Assembly (NCBI RefSeq): GCF_015477775.1
Contig: NZ_JADLQO010000022.1
Span: 17,876 to 81,875, forward strand
Length of the DNA stretch: 64,000 nucleotides
Source: Nocardia abscessus
GTDB lineage: Bacteria > Actinomycetota > Actinomycetes > Mycobacteriales > Mycobacteriaceae
Direction of reading: 5' to 3'
Position numbers and translations under genes: made by a program. The notes below the pieces were generated by a model, which was not told where the DNA came from, made no database searches, and worked only from the letters and a program-made list of their open reading frames with translations. Numbering within the stretch: the first letter of the stretch is position 1; each line of letters begins with the position of its first letter. Below, piece after piece: positions 63,197 to 64,000 of the stretch.

Positions 63197-63919
63197 TTGG
63201 CGAAGCTACACCGGCCCGGGCGCCCTGAGGATCTGCCGGATGCGCGACTGCTGTGGGCGCGGTGGGCGGCCGTAGCGGTCGCTACCTATGATCGCGACGA
63301 AGAACTCGAGCCACAGCAGCATCGTTCGGGATACTGGATCGATGACGACGGCCTGCACTGGGACGACTGCGGTTGTACCTGGTGGGTACTGAAGTGGTTC
63401 GGCGACGGCCGGGCAGTGCTCGTAGGAGAAGACGAATCGAGCCGAGTCAAGGGGTACGAGCCCGCAATCGACCTGCTGGCCGGAGCCCCGGAATGGTTAC
63501 CGCTGCGCTTCCTGCAGGACCTGATCGATGATTACATGGTCGGCTGTATCTACTGGTTCGACGAGGGGGCCTGGCACCGGGCGCCGTACCCCGACGATCT
63601 GGCCGACGACGGGCTCGACTGCGGCATCTCGGCTTTGACGACACGGGCGGGCGCCGTCGGTGAGATCGCCGAACGGCTGGAGTTCGACAACAGCGATACC
63701 GGTATGCCGGAGCTGTGTGAACAACTGCTCGACGCCGCCGAGCGTGGCGCCCTCGCCGAGACCGTGCTTCGATCCTTCGCCGAGGCGATGGTGCGGTTGA
63801 AGGCACAGCATTACCCCGAGGTCGATCCTCGACCACGCACCGACAACGACCTCGCCGCCATGTTCGCACTAGCTGTTGCGGGTCGTGACGTTGGTGACGG
63901 CTGGGCAGGGGTGAGTTGA
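63197..63919 (+). CDS. Hypothetical protein, acidic and Trp-rich
   Basis: 240 residues from a TTG nine bases after AGGAG. Soluble, strongly acidic. LLWARWAAVAVATYDRDEEL, WDDCGCTWWVLKWFGDGRAV, LAGAPEWLPLRFLQDLIDDY and CIYWFDEGAWHRAPYPDDLA describe a globular domain resembling SMI1-like or orphan immunity-type proteins of actinobacteria, but the family is not certain. A hairpin follows the stop. Confidence 0.7.
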   Translation: MAKLHRPGRPEDLPDARLLWARWAAVAVATYDRDEELEPQQHRSGYWIDDDGLHWDDCGCTWWVLKWFGDGRAVLVGEDESSRVKGYEPAIDLLAGAPEWLPLRFLQDLIDDYMVGCIYWFDEGAWHRAPYPDDLADDGLDCGISALTTRAGAVGEIAERLEFDNSDTGMPELCEQLLDAAERGALAETVLRSFAEAMVRLKAQHYPEVDPRPRTDNDLAAMFALAVAGRDVGDGWAGVS

Positions 63920-63923
63920 AGGG

Positions 63924-63991
63924 GGACGGGTCTTCCAGCGGCAGGATGGAAAACGCCAATCCTCCGTCCGTTCGACTGGAAAGACCCGTCC
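63924..63991. terminator. Imperfect long inverted repeat after the last gene
   Basis: GGACGGGTCTTCCAG and CTGGAAAGACCCGTCC are complementary apart from one bulged base, with a 37-nt loop. It begins five bases after the stop of the preceding gene. It may be a terminator or the end region of an element continuing past the window edge. Confidence 0.45.
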
Positions 63992-64000
63992 GTGACCCAC

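Noticed and set aside
63197..63919. Possible tRNA or phage attachment site near the right edge
   Set aside because: No cloverleaf or T-loop signature was found; the region encodes a protein with normal codon use.

Overview
The window is GC-rich actinobacterial DNA. Third-codon G/C is very high, GTG and TTG starts are common, and several genes have no Shine-Dalgarno and may be leaderless. The gene types present (an LLM-class F420-dependent oxidoreductase, an Excalibur lipoprotein, a SulP-carbonic anhydrase fusion, PucR/CdaR-like regulators and many TetR, MarR and LuxR regulators) fit a Nocardia-like soil actinomycete. Genus is inferred from gene style only; there is no rRNA or other marker in the window.

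Layout. 1-7.8 kb: the 3' part of a large LuxR regulator, an exported alpha/beta hydrolase, and a leftward redox operon (aldehyde dehydrogenase, SDR, flavoprotein disulfide reductase, VOC protein, and a hydrolase that has lost its nucleophile region). 8-11.7 kb: an orphan MurE-like ligase, an SDR and an AraC regulator. 11.8-19.3 kb: a decaying catabolic locus. It holds a serine recombinase remnant, a frameshifted SRPBCC gene, a broken acetoacetyl-CoA synthetase, an intact cyclase-family protein, a TetR regulator and a large alpha/beta hydrolase. Two divergent promoter regions there carry four matching TetR-type operators. 19.3-31 kb: mostly unknowns and remnants (LLM, OYE, EthD, SDR, IS5, hydrolase) among a few intact genes (LLM oxidoreductase, class 3 lipase, dienelactone-hydrolase-like esterase, a TetR protein with a second helix-turn-helix). 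31-46 kb: regulators and envelope or transport genes. These are a MarR/OYE divergent pair, two tandem near-identical TetR genes and a third paralogue, two PucR-like paralogues bracketing an ABC1 kinase and the SulP-carbonic anhydrase gene, a small secreted peptide and a MarR gene. 46-64 kb: a VOC/MarR divergent pair with perfect palindromic operators, a secreted HNH-type nuclease with a coupled putative immunity gene, a duplicated-DUF4328 membrane protein, a histone-deacetylase-like amidohydrolase, secreted and lipoproteins, an ECF41-like sigma factor with a divergent SnoaL-like gene, and transposase remnants.

Most intact enzyme genes lie next to, or divergent from, a dedicated one-component regulator, so the region reads as a set of small inducible detoxification or catabolic modules. 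At least fifteen loci are recognisably broken by single-base indels, a nonsense codon, in-frame deletions or truncation, and IS5, IS3/IS481 and serine-recombinase remnants lie among them. This is typical of accessory sequence under relaxed selection. The best leads are the four-operator TetR regulon, the coupled secreted nuclease/immunity pair, the orphan Mur ligase, and the two enzymes that lost their catalytic core by clean in-frame deletion. All function calls are from reading motifs; no database search was run.
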